The position numbers and the translations under genes were made by a program. This document shows, piece by piece, positions 23,039 through 34,445 of a stretch of DNA of 64,000 nucleotides. Below the pieces are notes generated by a model. It was not told where the DNA came from and ran no database searches. It saw nothing but the letters and a program-made list of their open reading frames with translations. Location: the NCBI GenBank assembly GCA_022579005.1, contig MU401512.1, forward strand, positions 1 through 64,000. The letters are read 5' to 3'. Source of the DNA: Poronia punctata. Lineage: Eukaryota > Ascomycota > Sordariomycetes > Xylariales > Xylariaceae. How positions within the stretch are numbered: position 1 is the stretch's first letter; each line of letters begins with the position of its first letter.

Positions 23039-23748
23039 TCNNNNNNNNNNAACATTAAAACAAACCAACAACCGTCCTTTTATTTTCTTGCCGTCCCATC
23101 CCTTCCCTTCCTTTCCCTTCCCTTCCCATCCTTTCCCCCCCCCCCCCCCCCCCCCTTTTTTTTTTCTTCGTTTCTTTAATCTGTCAAAACAACAACATAC
23201 CTTTGCACCCAAACAATACCCCACCGCGCCAATCTTCTTGACCCCCTTCTCGCTCTTCAACCACTCGGTCCCCGCCTTGATGATGACGTCGATATGTTCC
23301 TTGGTGTGCGGATTATCCCCCGTACTTCCCTGGGCGAACCATTTGGGGAAATCGAAGTCCGGCCCGGGGTTCAGCGGGACCGGGTCCCCGTTCACCATGT
23401 CGATGATCAGGGTGAGATAGCCGTTGGCGGCGAACTGGTCCGCCATCAGCTGGCTGTTGGCCCAGATGCCGAAGATGTCGGGGATGTACAGGATCGCCAC
23501 GTCCTTGTGCGTCGTCGCCGCTTTGGCCGGGTCGGGCGTCGCGAGGTAGCCGGCTACATTGCCGATCTTGACGTGCTCGCCCGTTGGCGTGCCTCTGCAT
23601 ACCCGTACCCCGTGGTTAGCATGATTGATGGGCAAAGACGAGAGATATGCGCAAGCTCGACGTTGGGGATGGATAAGAGAGACAAACAGGGAACTTACTC
23701 GTGCTTAACGCCGACGGTGCAGCATTGTCCGGGAGGGTTAGAAGCCAT
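22531..23748 (-). CDS. Dienelactone hydrolase family protein
   Basis: Cytosolic alpha/beta-hydrolase acting on lactones or small esters, by family. Three exons: 23748-23699, 23594-23201 and 22848-22531, giving 253 aa. The catalytic triad is visible: the nucleophile elbow GYCLGAK (Cys at about 144), Asp in ETDHIFP and His in VNHGFAVR. YLARHYPDIEVGFMAHPSYV opens exon 3. The second intron (23200-22849, 352 bp) is unusually long for this window and contains the 10-N gap and long G and C runs, so its length is not reliable; the coding parts are intact. The 3' end converges with the FF-domain gene, 243 bp apart. Confidence 0.92.
22849..23200. repeat. Homopolymer-rich intron with assembly gap and duplicated flanks
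   Basis: About 100 nearly uninterrupted G residues (22937-23036), then the 10-N gap (23041-23050), then a C run of about 18 (23138-23155). The roughly 80 bp before the G run (22851-22936) and the roughly 85 bp after the gap (23051-23137) are near copies: both start with an 'aacattaaa.caaaccaa' word followed by a CCCTT-rich tract. Confidence 0.85.
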
Positions 23749-24203
23749 ATTCAATGTTGTATTTTAGGATACAGGGAGGGAAATAATAATTATTGAAATA
23801 TCACGGCACAATCGCGGACAGTCTATCTAACTTGTAGTTTATAGGCTGAAGATACAAATATGATGGAAGAAGTAAGAAGTGAGGATGCGCAAGTTTATTT
23901 GTCCCGCCTAGTCGAAGTTACCTACCTGCCTCCGACGGTCTCCCTCATTTACTTATAGAGATTACCAAGTATTAGCACCCGTAAACTAATGGCAACCTAC
24001 CTACCTAGATATGCAACTAATTGATGGTGGTGGAACCGATCGGAAGACCCGGTGTGGGTTTTTTTGTATGAGCCGACCCCGCGTTGAGTCTTCGCAATTG
24101 AGGGGTTGATGTGATTTGGATTTACTTCGCAAGTACCTTATGTCATCGTCACACATATCCAATTGAGGGGGTTTCCACGACGTCGGATTTATGTATATCA
24201 TCG
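23749..24203. other. Intergenic
   Basis: Promoter side of the dienelactone hydrolase gene and 3' flank of the orphan gene. CTACCTACCTAGAT at about 23997 is one of the window's recurring ACCTACC-type words. Nothing else is seen. Confidence 0.5.
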
Positions 24204-25564
24204 TTAAGTATTTACCAATCCCAGGGGTTTTAAGCGGTTCGGCATATTAGTTGTCACCGTCCGAACAAAATATGTACAGTAATCGATATCTGGGTTGCTT
24301 GCATATTCACGTCTAACGCCTGAATCGACGGCATTTGTACCTCGCATCAAGAGCCCCCGTTTCCGTGCCGTGGACCAGACAAGGGACACAGTACCTAGCT
24401 CGTAAGTGTGCACGTGCCTAGGATCTCGGTCGCAGCCTGCAGGAGGTACTAAGGGCACGAAGTCACATCGGTCGCGACGGGATGTACGAGGCAGGACGGA
24501 GGGGAACTTGTCCATCGCTCGGTCCCGTCGGCGCTAAAAGGGTAGGTTAGAACTTTCTAACTACTGGGTTATAGTCTTATAAGGGCATATAATTATGCTA
24601 CAGATAAGAAGACGAAGTGCCTACCGTAAGGTACTGTAAAAGTAAGACCAGATCAAATGGCCATGGTAGCCAAGGGCGTTCTTGTAGGGTACAACTCTTT
24701 TATAGGTACCTTGTTATTAAATGACTCTTCGTAATCATGCTTTTCTAATAAACCGCAACTCGAGCCTCCCAGTAGTCTGTAAACCAAGTCTTCGAAGCTC
24801 TGTAACACGGCAGAACCGTCAGCAATAGGCATCTTTAGGGTCACGTCGTGGATGTACCATAAGCACGGCAGCGCGTGCATCACTTGGCTTAGACCGTAGC
24901 ACTCGAACTCGCTACTCTGCGGTTTCGTGTTCGCTTCAACGGGCAGGCCATCTTCGCCTGATAAGTTAACAGATGTAACGATGTTCTAGGTTTTTCGTCC
25001 TCGGATGTGTTGTTCTTATCTGGCTCTAAAAAGCTGACTGTCCGCGACCTCGGCGAGGGCGAACTTTTGGGTCCGGTCAAGAAGCGGAGGAGTTGGCCGG
25101 GAGTTTTTGGAGTCACTGGCCGCGAGTCCTTGTCGGCATGGGAGGCATTGGAGACCTTAATTGGAGGCTCGAAGTCAGTTAGCCTTCAGGTTGCACGATT
25201 GTTGGTAGTGGTTGAGAGGTACACATGATCGACCTACCGGCGGTATTAAAGGGGTAGATGACTTGTGATGGAACATCTTAAACCGCTTTCTGCTTCCTCC
25301 TGCAGCCTTGGAATTCAAGGATACGGTTTGCATAGGATAACCGTGGCTGCCCCATCCAACCCCAGTGTCGTATGGATGAGTGCTTTTCCCAGGTTCTGTA
25401 GTATATGACCTTCTCCTTAATCGATGCAGCGGTGAGATGAAGGATCGGTGCCGGTGCTTTGAACGCTGCGACTCGAAAGACTGGTTGGATTCAACCAATG
25501 TGTGCTCAGTTGGCCAACGATGCCGATAATCAATATACGCTCTCTCCCCCTTTGCCTTGGCCAT
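24204..25564 (-). CDS. Unrecognised four-exon gene
   Basis: A consistent model of four exons, all joined in phase 0: 25564-25238, 25167-25039, 24985-24710 and 24533-24204, about 353 aa. The donors are GTAGGT, GTCAGC and GTACCT; the acceptors are CGAG, CCTAG and TTTTAG; and a CTAACTGAC branch-like word lies before exon 2. The second intron would be only 53 bp. The N-terminal half is basic and Ser/His/Arg/Pro-rich (SKHRHRSFISPLHRLRRRS, VTPKTPGQLLRFLTGPKSS), probably disordered. The third exon looks folded: ECYGLSQVMHALPCLWYIHD then FEDLVYRLLGGSSCGLLEKH. The fourth exon is less convincing. No known domain, signal peptide or membrane segment was recognised. It may be a lineage-restricted gene; the weak acceptor of intron 1 and short intron 2 leave doubt about the exact joins. 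Confidence 0.45.
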
Positions 25565-28500
25565 TCTATGAACAACCTCGCCGCAGGACGAGAGAATATA
25601 CTAGATATACGATACCTATATAATATGATATGCTTAGGAGACAGTAGGAATGAGAGCGGCCTTGATGATTAGATTGAAACCGTAATTCTGTTGATAATGC
25701 CTAAGGTAGGTAGCTATTATGAACACCCCTTTAGCAACTTGCAACTGCCACCCAAGATGCAATCGCGACTGCCTAGTCTTCATCTCTGTGTCTCTGGACA
25801 CTAAGTACTTTAATGACGCATGCTTACGAGTCTAGTCCGCATCACACATATAGGGTTCCTTGTATCGTGGAGGGAGAATATCTACATGCGTCTCCGCCCT
25901 CATCTTTGATTAGCGGAAGGCTCGCGACCTTGTCATCTTGCAGAAATGGAAATAACGGCCAGGTAGGCGTTACCCTTTATTTATTTCCCAAGGGTGGCGG
26001 CAAGTACCACCTACATAGTCTCTTTTAGAGTACCTTAATGGTAATAAGTTTCAAACCGGTCCTGGCTTGCCTAAGGTACCTTAGGTATCGAACATACGCC
26101 ATACCATAAGCTGCTGGTTGGGTATCTAATTTGTCTGCATGTGCAAGCTCAATACGGCTCGATTTAAAGGAGAATAAGAAGGATTCTAGAGACATGGAAG
26201 ACTAATTACTTGTCTCTTTTTACTCAACCCCGATCAGAGAATCGAGGCGCACTGCGACGCCATTGAAAATGGGGTTGCGATCAAGACACCACCCGTACAC
26301 GATGTCTCTTTAGTGCCGCCGGTCCGGTATGTGTGCACCAAAATCGGCCGCTATTGCAGATCATAAGAACAAGATACGGAGGGCGAATTAACTTCTAAAT
26401 CGCCATTAATGCGATAACCTGCCATCTGGCCTCGGTACCACTCACAGCATACACAGAATCTTCAAAGTTGTGCCCCACGCTTCTGGATCCTCAGCATCTT
26501 GCGAAACATCAAGGAGCCAGTTGGTATACGGAAATGGGAATGACTAGCTTTCCCGTATTGACAGAAATAAAAATAAGACCGCCCTCCATAGGTTGCTCGC
26601 CGGCCTAAGGGACAAGTGAAGCCGACACACAGTTCTTAAAACTCCTGTTAAGATCCTGCCCACATCTCACGGGACCACTCTGGCATTACGCCGTTACCTC
26701 CGACATGAGGCGAGGCCCACGTTGCCCCGCGTGCGTTGAACCACGGCACGCAGTGACAAAATGCCCAAAGTTATGGTCGAGCACGATGTCCCCGGAGGCC
26801 CGGCAGCCCGGGCTTGCATCCCATTACCTGCAAAGGCTCTAATCTATTGGTTATGGCACAATATGTACTAAGAGTTTGTCCTTACTGTACACAACTAACT
26901 GCTTTACCCGGCACTGCCTGGTCTCTTTCAAGTTACCAGTCTTCTTTGCCACGGAAGAAACGGATGAGCCTCACGAGTAACCAGGGGGGATACCCACATC
27001 CTCTTTTTAGAGGCATTGCATTGCCGGTTTTCCCAAGACTGTCGATAGATAGAAGTGAGATTCGTTGCAAGTTGGATAAAGAGGATGAATACCGGCTTGT
27101 AAAGGAGCATCGTTTCCGCCCTATCCTATTCAGCTCATGTCCGGATTTCCCTTAGACTAGTGACGTCTCCACTGCTAACTTACGTGTAAACAGATCGAGT
27201 GGCCCGCCACTTGTCTCCATTCAAACCCTGCGCCTGTCTTGTACCTACCTATCATTCCTGTAGGCAGAATATCACCGCAGAGGCGAAGTAGGGACGAGCG
27301 ATGACTCTGGGCTGATTGGTCTTTCTGGAAACTCTTGTGTGGGTGTTGTCGATTGTGCCCAACGTGACTGACGATCGTGTTAGAGACCTGTCAGCCAGTC
27401 CCCAGTATCGTTTCCCCCACGGTAATCCCTGGAATAGCAAAGGCGTATGTTCTTTTTTCAACTACTTGGGTATACAACCTATTGATGATCATGTATCTAT
27501 TGTTCTACTTTCATCGACGATAGACATTTAATAACACAATAATCTCCTGTGCCTGCGTGTACGTACTTTGGGAGTCTACTGTTACGAGACTAACCCCTTG
27601 GTACAATTTCGCGTCATCTTGGTTTCTGGTTCTCCCTCCCCTCATTCCCACCCACTTTGTGAACTGGCAGCTCTCCACAATCTATTTGCCCAATCAGGCA
27701 CTCATTGTTATGATGGTAGTTGGCAGGGCCTAAGTCTATTTGCCAGGTAGCCGTGTTCAGTTCAAGTTTTATATCTAAACAAGTACATAGTACTCCTATG
27801 TGCTTTACTGTACTCGTAGAGAAAGATGAGAAAGAAAATATCTAATGCCGCATGCGTAGTGATGTAAGCCAACTCGTTCTACACATATTAATAGCAGGAG
27901 TGGATATGACGGGGGAAATCGCGGGGGGAAAGACCAAAAAATGATAAGGCATCAAACGCTTGTGACTCGTCTCGCTGTACTCGGTAAAATCGTGATTTTG
28001 GCCTTGTCTATACACTACACTGTAATTGCAGTTTCAGTCGATCCCCGATCTGTCCAAGGGCAAACGATTACCTCCCGGCTGCTTTCCGGTGCGTCAATTC
28101 GACGGCCACCGTGGTAGGTAGTAACGGGTCCAACCCGATGCACCTGCGCCTGATCTTCTTCACCTTTCGGGGCAACCAATCATCGAAAGGTGGTCCCTGG
28201 GGACAGGTAGACAGCTCAGTCCTTCCTCCTTGATTCGCCATGTACCCGACCGTCGAACAAGACCTGAAGAAGTATATCAATCTTGTTCCCAGAACCTGCA
28301 TGTCGTTGCATTTCATACCAATGTTGAATTTCAGAATAAAACCTTGAACTTACAAGTTGGATGTTTATCTAAGGTTACCCCTTTCTACGAGTACACGTGC
28401 TTAGGTACCTAGATAGAAGAACCAACTTAAAGGGGTGGAATTCTGGGGCGCATTAGATGCACCTCATATATACTTGTCCCTTGCTCTTGCCTGGGTATAT

Positions 28501-28854
28501 CCATTTTTTTGCTTCAGATACGGTAACAGCCGACTCACCGCCAGACGACAAACGAACAAACCGACAACGACACGGACCAACTTAACCACAGCCCCTCTTT
28601 CCCAACCTCGTACTTAACAAAGAAAAAGGAGTTCGTCTCTCTGGGAATAGGAGATTTCTTTTTGCGCCGAATAGGGACCGTGCCTATATAAGAGGTATGC
28701 CACTCATTTTACAAGTTTCATGTTGAGACGGTCAATCATAAGAAGCTGTCTTCTTGTATATGTGTTGTACTCGTATATATATAGCCCTTTTGCGGGTTTG
28801 AATTGTGTCTAATTGACCTTTGAAGCCTGCAGGACACAAACAAAATCTGAGGCG
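25565..28854. other. Gene desert
   Basis: About 3.3 kb without a supportable gene. ORFs reach at most about 113 codons (26814-27155) but lack protein-like composition or family motifs. Recurrent CCTAAGGTACC/ACCTTAGGTA-type palindromic words occur near 26070-26090. Composition is not as AT-rich as the first kilobase, so strong RIP is not evident. The right end includes the promoter of the next gene. Confidence 0.5.
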
Positions 28855-30931
28855 ATGCCCGTTGAAGTCGTCACCATCGTCAACTCCTCTGGTAAAATCA
28901 TCAGCAATGTAAGTACGGGCTTTGTTGGTTGCTTGAGATTCTTTTTTTCTTCTGGACCTATGCTTGCGTTGTGCACGGTTGGAAAGGAGGTACCTATATG
29001 CACCAACGTACCTTCTTTGGTAATTACTATGTACCCTATGTGCCCCGCTTGGTTGGAAATTCTCCCCCTCTGTTCCCATTCCATTAGCATCCATCTCTAG
29101 TAGCTCAGGTAGCTACAGAGAGCACCTGTTTAACGTGACTGTTATCCCCCTTGACTGTCTCTCCAAAATCTCATCCAAACGCTCAACATTCAAGTCACTT
29201 AATCGCCGCGATCAAGGCCAACCATTCATGATTTTATAGGGAAAACAAATAGTCAGCATATTCAAAGAGGCCAAAGCGGCCTACGAGGAGAAGAAGGCCG
29301 CCTTGAAAGTAGAACGTGCCATTAGACGAGCCCAGACTTTCGACGTATCTTCGCCGGCACCCCAATACGACGACGGAGCCGTCTACAACTACAAGTATGA
29401 CTACGGCGATTACGATAACCCGGACCCTCACGACGATGTCGCATCTCTCGCCTCGTCTAGGAGGAGTCATCGCTCGGGGCGCAGTCGACGCTCGCGACAT
29501 CGGTCAACATCCCGAGATCGACCGGCACTGACTGTGGGTAACCTCAAGACACACTCCGACGCCGCATCTGTAGCGCCATCACGGCCGCCCGCTGCCTACA
29601 ATTCGCCCTACCCAGAGACGGCTCCAAGAGACATGGCGTTGAGTCGACCTACCCTGGTACACCATCCTACAATGCCTGCGCAAATGGAGATGCCGATGCA
29701 AGATCAATACGTCCAGCGAACGAGGTCGGTACCGCAACTACAAGGGGAGACCAAGGAGAAAGAAATAGATATGAATCTGGCATACGGCGATTTGCCCCCG
29801 GACCTCGAGGAACGAGTCGATTTAGAACCGGCGAAACAACAGGTGGACGACAAAGAGGAGAAGGCGCGTAGCCTGATGGAGAAGATTGAAGATCTTCTGG
29901 CCGAGGCGCAATGTCTGCATCATACGGCAAACTACATCATAGAACACCTACAGGGAAAGCCAGAAGCTGCTGCTGCCGTAGCTCTGACGCTTGCGGAGCT
30001 CTCTACCCTTCTGGGGAAAATGTCGCCTTCCTTCTTGGCTGTTCTCAAGGGAGGCAGCCCCGCCATATTTGGACTTCTTGCTAGCCCCCAGTTCCTAATC
30101 GCGGCTGGCGTAGCTGTCGGCGTGACTGTCGTCATGTTCGGGGGGTTCAAGATCATTAAACGGATGAGGGAGGCGAAACAAGCTCAAGCTGCGGCGGCCC
30201 TACAGCCCATGGCTTTCGAGGCGCATCCTGCCCAAGTGGAGCCAGCGCCGCCAGTACAGGCCCCGTATCCGGAGACGGAAATAAGCGCCAGTTTTGACGA
30301 AGCGTTGGTGGTGGAGGAAGAGCTGAGTAGTATCGAGAATTGGCGCCGGGGCATCACGCCTTTCGGCGAAGATGAGAGGGCAGATTTGGAATTGATCAGT
30401 CCAGAGGCAGACCGCGCCATTCGAAGCCAGTACGGCGGTGACGATACCCGGACGGAACGGAGTGTTCGTACTCATCGATCGCACAAGACACACAAGACGC
30501 ACAAGACGCACAGGTCTCATCGTAAGAGCGAATATCCCGACGAAGACGAGGAACCACGGCGGCGGAGTCACCGACCACGTGAAGTAGATGAGGAATACGA
30601 GGCAAGCGAGTCGGGTAGCCATCGTAGTCATCGCAGTCATGGAAGCCACCGAAGCCATCACAGCCATCGTAGCCACCACGGCGAACGGTCGGAGCGGCCA
30701 GAAAAGACGGAAAGATCAGAAAAGCCAGACCGGTCAGATCGGTCAGAGCGATCATCTAGATCTAAGCACAAGTCAAGAATCGAGATCAAGGCCATCGAGG
30801 ACGGAAGTCGGGACAAAGAAAACACAATCGAAGCCGTAATCAGACCGAAGAAAGATAATATGCTGAAATCCTTGTTCAAAAAGAAGAAGAAGGACGAGGA
30901 GCGAGGACACCGCGGCCTTGTGGTTGCATGA
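28855..30931 (+). CDS. Ser/His/Arg-rich fungal membrane protein
   Basis: Two exons: 28855-28908 (18 codons, MPVEVVTIVNSSGKIISN) and 29240-30931, with a phase 0 intron of 331 bp, giving 581 aa. After an N-terminal helix (GKQIVSIFKEAKAAYEEKKA) comes a Ser/Arg-rich region (SRRSHRSGRSRRSRHR). A helical central domain (EKARSLMEKIEDLLAEAQCL onward) ends in one strong hydrophobic segment around residues 285-310 (FLIAAGVAVGVTVVMFGG). The C-terminal part is extremely repetitive in SHRS/THKT units, then ERSE/KPDRSD units, and ends with a lysine cluster (SLFKKKKKDEERG). The overall plan is seen in Sordariomycete proteins of unknown function. Its role is not known; the basic, histidine-rich tail could bind metal or acidic partners, which is speculation. 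Confidence 0.85.
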
Positions 30932-31785
30932 TTACATCCTTTCCCAGCCCAGAACTGAGGAAGTACTGCGTTGTCTTTTTTTACGTTTTCGCCATCAGAA
31001 TTGGCATTTCACATTTTCACGCATTTTATATGGAGTCAGGGTACAGATTTATCACATGTAACATAAAGATAGGATGCACATCCTACAAGGGAATGCTGTA
31101 CTTTGTACGGTATCGCGGCGCAGGTTGAGGTAGCAGTGGGTTTTACGGTTTGGTTGGCAAGACTCAAAAGGGCAACGCAAGCCCAGGCAAGAATGAGGAT
31201 AAATAACAGTAAAAGCTTGTCATTATGACATGCAAAGACTTACATTCTCTTGGGCTCGATTGCGCATGTAAAGGTTTTGTGACTATAGATCTAGAATAAA
31301 GGCACTTTGTCGTGTCGAAAGCGGTCCTTATAAGTTATGACTTGCAATTTATGTGTGTAGGTGAAATCGGGTGGCAGGCTTAAGTCGTACGCACTGTGTT
31401 ACAGAAGTAGCCCCGGCGGAGAAGAGCATACACAATGGCAGACTGCTGCAAACATTGGTGACTTCACAATGAATTCCACGTAAGGTGCGTACTGTGTTTA
31501 TGAGATGAAAGGCAGGCGCCCCGAATCAATTATCAGACCACGCTACATCCATTGTCCCTACCAGCCGCTGCCTAAATTTATACTGAACTCCAGAGCAGCT
31601 GTTTTTATTATAGAATATGTGGCATGTTAAATCACCCAAGTAAGCTAAGTTACCGAGAAGATTCCGACATGCTGCATGCTTGTGAGACCTGGAGCTTACG
31701 AGACGTGTCTAGTCTAGGCCCCGAGACATCCATCGTGACTTCATTGCTGCACCAGCTTTGGGGTTAATAGCCCTTTCAGATTACC
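30932..31785. other. Intergenic
   Basis: About 850 bp between two plus-strand genes, containing the 3' flank of one and the promoter of the next. No ORF of note and no clear TATA box. Confidence 0.5.
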
Positions 31786-34037
31786 ATGTCGACATTTGAC
31801 GGGTTTGTAGATGAGTTCCCAGGTATAAGAGGTAATAACCTAGGCAAATTGCAAATAAATCAATGAAAAACTTATTTACTAACCTGTTGCGTGACAGTTG
31901 ACTATTTCCGCAAACTGAAGGAGTATCCGCCTCTAGCTTGCTTCCTCAGCCATGTCCATAGCGACCATCTCGCGGGACTGGATACCTTTGACGGATCTTT
32001 GTCAGTATCTTGTATCTTTTGTTTTGTTATAAAAAGTTGACTCTAATAAGATTTATAAAAGCATTTATTGTTCTGCGGCTACCAGGGAAATCTTACTCCG
32101 TCTCGAAAAGTCTGCTGTCCGGTTGAATTATGCAAAGGGTATATTAGAGAACCCTCAGCTACAGACCTATAAGCATCTTGCAAAGAAGTTACGACCTATT
32201 CCCCTAGACACGCCGACTACTATTGACCTTCATCCTGGACTGTCTATACGTGTCACACTTCTAGATGCCAACCACTGCGTGGGAGCCGTCATGTTCCGTG
32301 AGTAACAATTTTGATTTGATACTTGTTGATTGTTACCCCGGGACACTCGATAACTAACATTATGTGCGCCCATAGTTTTCGAGGGTCAGGGTAAAGCTGT
32401 GTTGTATACTGGGGATATCAGATGTGAACCACGCTTCGTGACGGCTATTAGCCAAAACCCGAATATGGTCGAGTATTCGTCGGGGTGGAAGACGCTTGAC
32501 CGGATATACTTGGACACTTCTATACTCGAAGACTATCCGATGCAAACCAAAGCGCAGGGTTTACAAGAGTTGTTCGAGAAGCTACAGCCCTACCCACAAG
32601 ACACGATATTCCACTTTCAGGCCTGGACTTATGGGTGAGTATCTTGGATTTGCAACGGAGAGTCAATGAGTTAGGCTAATTAATACTTCTTGTACTTAGA
32701 TATGAAGAAGTGTGGATTGCATTGTCCAAAGTACTAAACTCAAAGGTATGCGAGACACCCCCTTTTCAGCCTTGACGCTTAATTATCTTGTCTCTAACAG
32801 TCAAAGAAGATCCATGTCGATGATTACAAGATGCGAGTCTTCGAATCACTAGTCACCAAACCGAAAGATAATCGATGGGCAGCACGAACACACTTGGCCA
32901 AGGAGGCGCCTGCCCTTATAGGGTTCACATGTGGCAACAATCACCATGAAGGTTGTCTCACCCGGAATGAGAATGTCCGGATTCATAGCTGTGAGAAAGG
33001 CATGGGGTGTAGCGTGATGGAGAATAAGCCGGTGGTCTGGATTCGCCCGATCGTGACTCATCTAAAGAATGGACAAGATGTCACGGAGGTCGGTGTCGGT
33101 GGTGGAGGTGAGGATCTTACTCAGACTACGACATTGACTTTTCGGGATATCTTGGAGATTTTTCAACTGTGAGTAATCTTAATCGTCCAGGTTTCTTCAT
33201 TTTCTACCGAGTTTATTCTATGCTGACAAGATTCTCAGGATTTCCAAGAATAAAAATATGTCGGCGGACATACAAAAGTATACCCCGATGATTATGAAGG
33301 TTCTAGAAAGTGGTCGAGACATGACAATTGTCGACGATGTGGAGGATATCGACACGGACGATATTATTCCCAGCATCGCGAAATCCCTCTTTCACAAACT
33401 CGAAGCTCTTCTCAACCCCATCAAGCAAGAAGACAACAAAACAATCACGGATATTGCGCCCCTTCCCAACATCATCCAATTCCCTTACGCACGCCATTCC
33501 TCACGGCCAGAGTTACGTGATTTCGTCGGCGTTTTTAAACCCAAGGACGTCATCCCCTGTACTTTCGACGCCCAACTTTGGTTAGAAAAGGGTTGGACAA
33601 TTGAGGGACTTTTCGGCGACTGTTGCTCCGGAGACGAATACAAATATGATGAGATATTAAAGGAAAAGGCCCAGGAAACAACATATATGGTGAAAAAGGA
33701 AGAAGAAGAAGAAGAGGCAGCGAGGCAGCTTCAAGATTCTCAACAAAGCACTAGCAATCTCGACTATTCTGAAGTGTTTGTTGAGAACATATCAAATCGG
33801 CAGGCGTCAAACCCTACGAACGTACAGAGGAAACGTGATTATGATTCCACACAAGACAGCCTAAGCCTAGATTCGCAGGTCTCCGGCCTATCTGAACACG
33901 CCTATGAAACCCGACTGAAGGCATACAAGATAGCTAGAGCTAACCTTGCCGGTGAATCATGGCAAACGTTGGGGCTTATATCTACGACGGATAATCATAC
34001 ATGTGTTGAAGAAGAGCTTGGTAATCCTCTGATATGA
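31786..34037 (+). CDS. Artemis/SNM1-type DNA repair nuclease
   Basis: Metallo-beta-lactamase/beta-CASP nuclease of DNA end processing or crosslink repair, nuclear. Seven exons: 31786-31831, 31898-32000, 32062-32297, 32376-32634, 32700-32745, 32801-33168 and 33239-34037, giving 618 aa; phases are consistent throughout and CTAAC branch sites are visible in introns 1 and 3. Splicing restores HVHSDHLAGL (motif 2, H34-H39), FIYCSAATREILLRL, DANHCVGAVMF (motif 3) and VLYTGDIRCEPRF (motif 4), then the beta-CASP part with IYLDTS and IFHFQAWTYGYEEVW. The start at MSTFDGFVDEFPGIRVDYFR matches Artemis-type proteins, which lack the long N-terminal extension of Pso2. The C-terminal third is acidic and unstructured. 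Artemis-like rather than Pso2 is an inference from length and start. Confidence 0.9.
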
Positions 34038-34445
34038 CTTTCATGACGAGTTAATGCGAAGGTCGTTTCATTAGGGACATGGACATGGGGAGTATGTGGT
34101 GATTCTATTATTTTATTTTATTTTAGATACGCAATGGATGGAGTGGCATCGGTTTATAAAAGTAGAGAGACTATGTATACAGCATGATATATATATACAT
34201 TTCGTTGTGATACATGAGAGCGGTGTTCCTCTTATTTCCTTCATTGACTCTGATGTTCAACGCCTGAGTAGGTAGCGAGAGATCAAGGCNNNNNNNNNNC
34301 TTTTTTTTTCTTGTTCGTGTTTTCTCTTTTATTATAATAATTTCATTTCCTTTTCATTCCCTTCTTTTTTTTCTTTTTATAAACCCCCCCCCCCCCCCCC
34401 CCCCCCCCGGAACCAAAACTCTACAACCCATCCTCTCCCTCTCCA
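34038..34445. other. Convergent intergenic with assembly gap
   Basis: Contains the second gap of 10 N (34290-34299), T-rich sequence after it, and an uninterrupted run of 25 C (34384-34408) just beyond the stop of the FAD monooxygenase. The flanks of this gap do not resemble each other. Confidence 0.8.

Noticed and set aside
22543..23058. Plus-strand ORF with a long poly-Gly run
   Set aside because: It runs through the G homopolymer and the N gap, opposite the hydrolase gene; an artefact of the homopolymer.
26814..27155. 113-codon plus-strand ORF in the gene desert
   Set aside because: No domain, signal or splice consistency; a length expected by chance in this stretch.
28068..28316. 82-codon minus-strand ORF
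   Set aside because: A short charged stretch looks coding, but there is no start context or neighbouring exon to support it.
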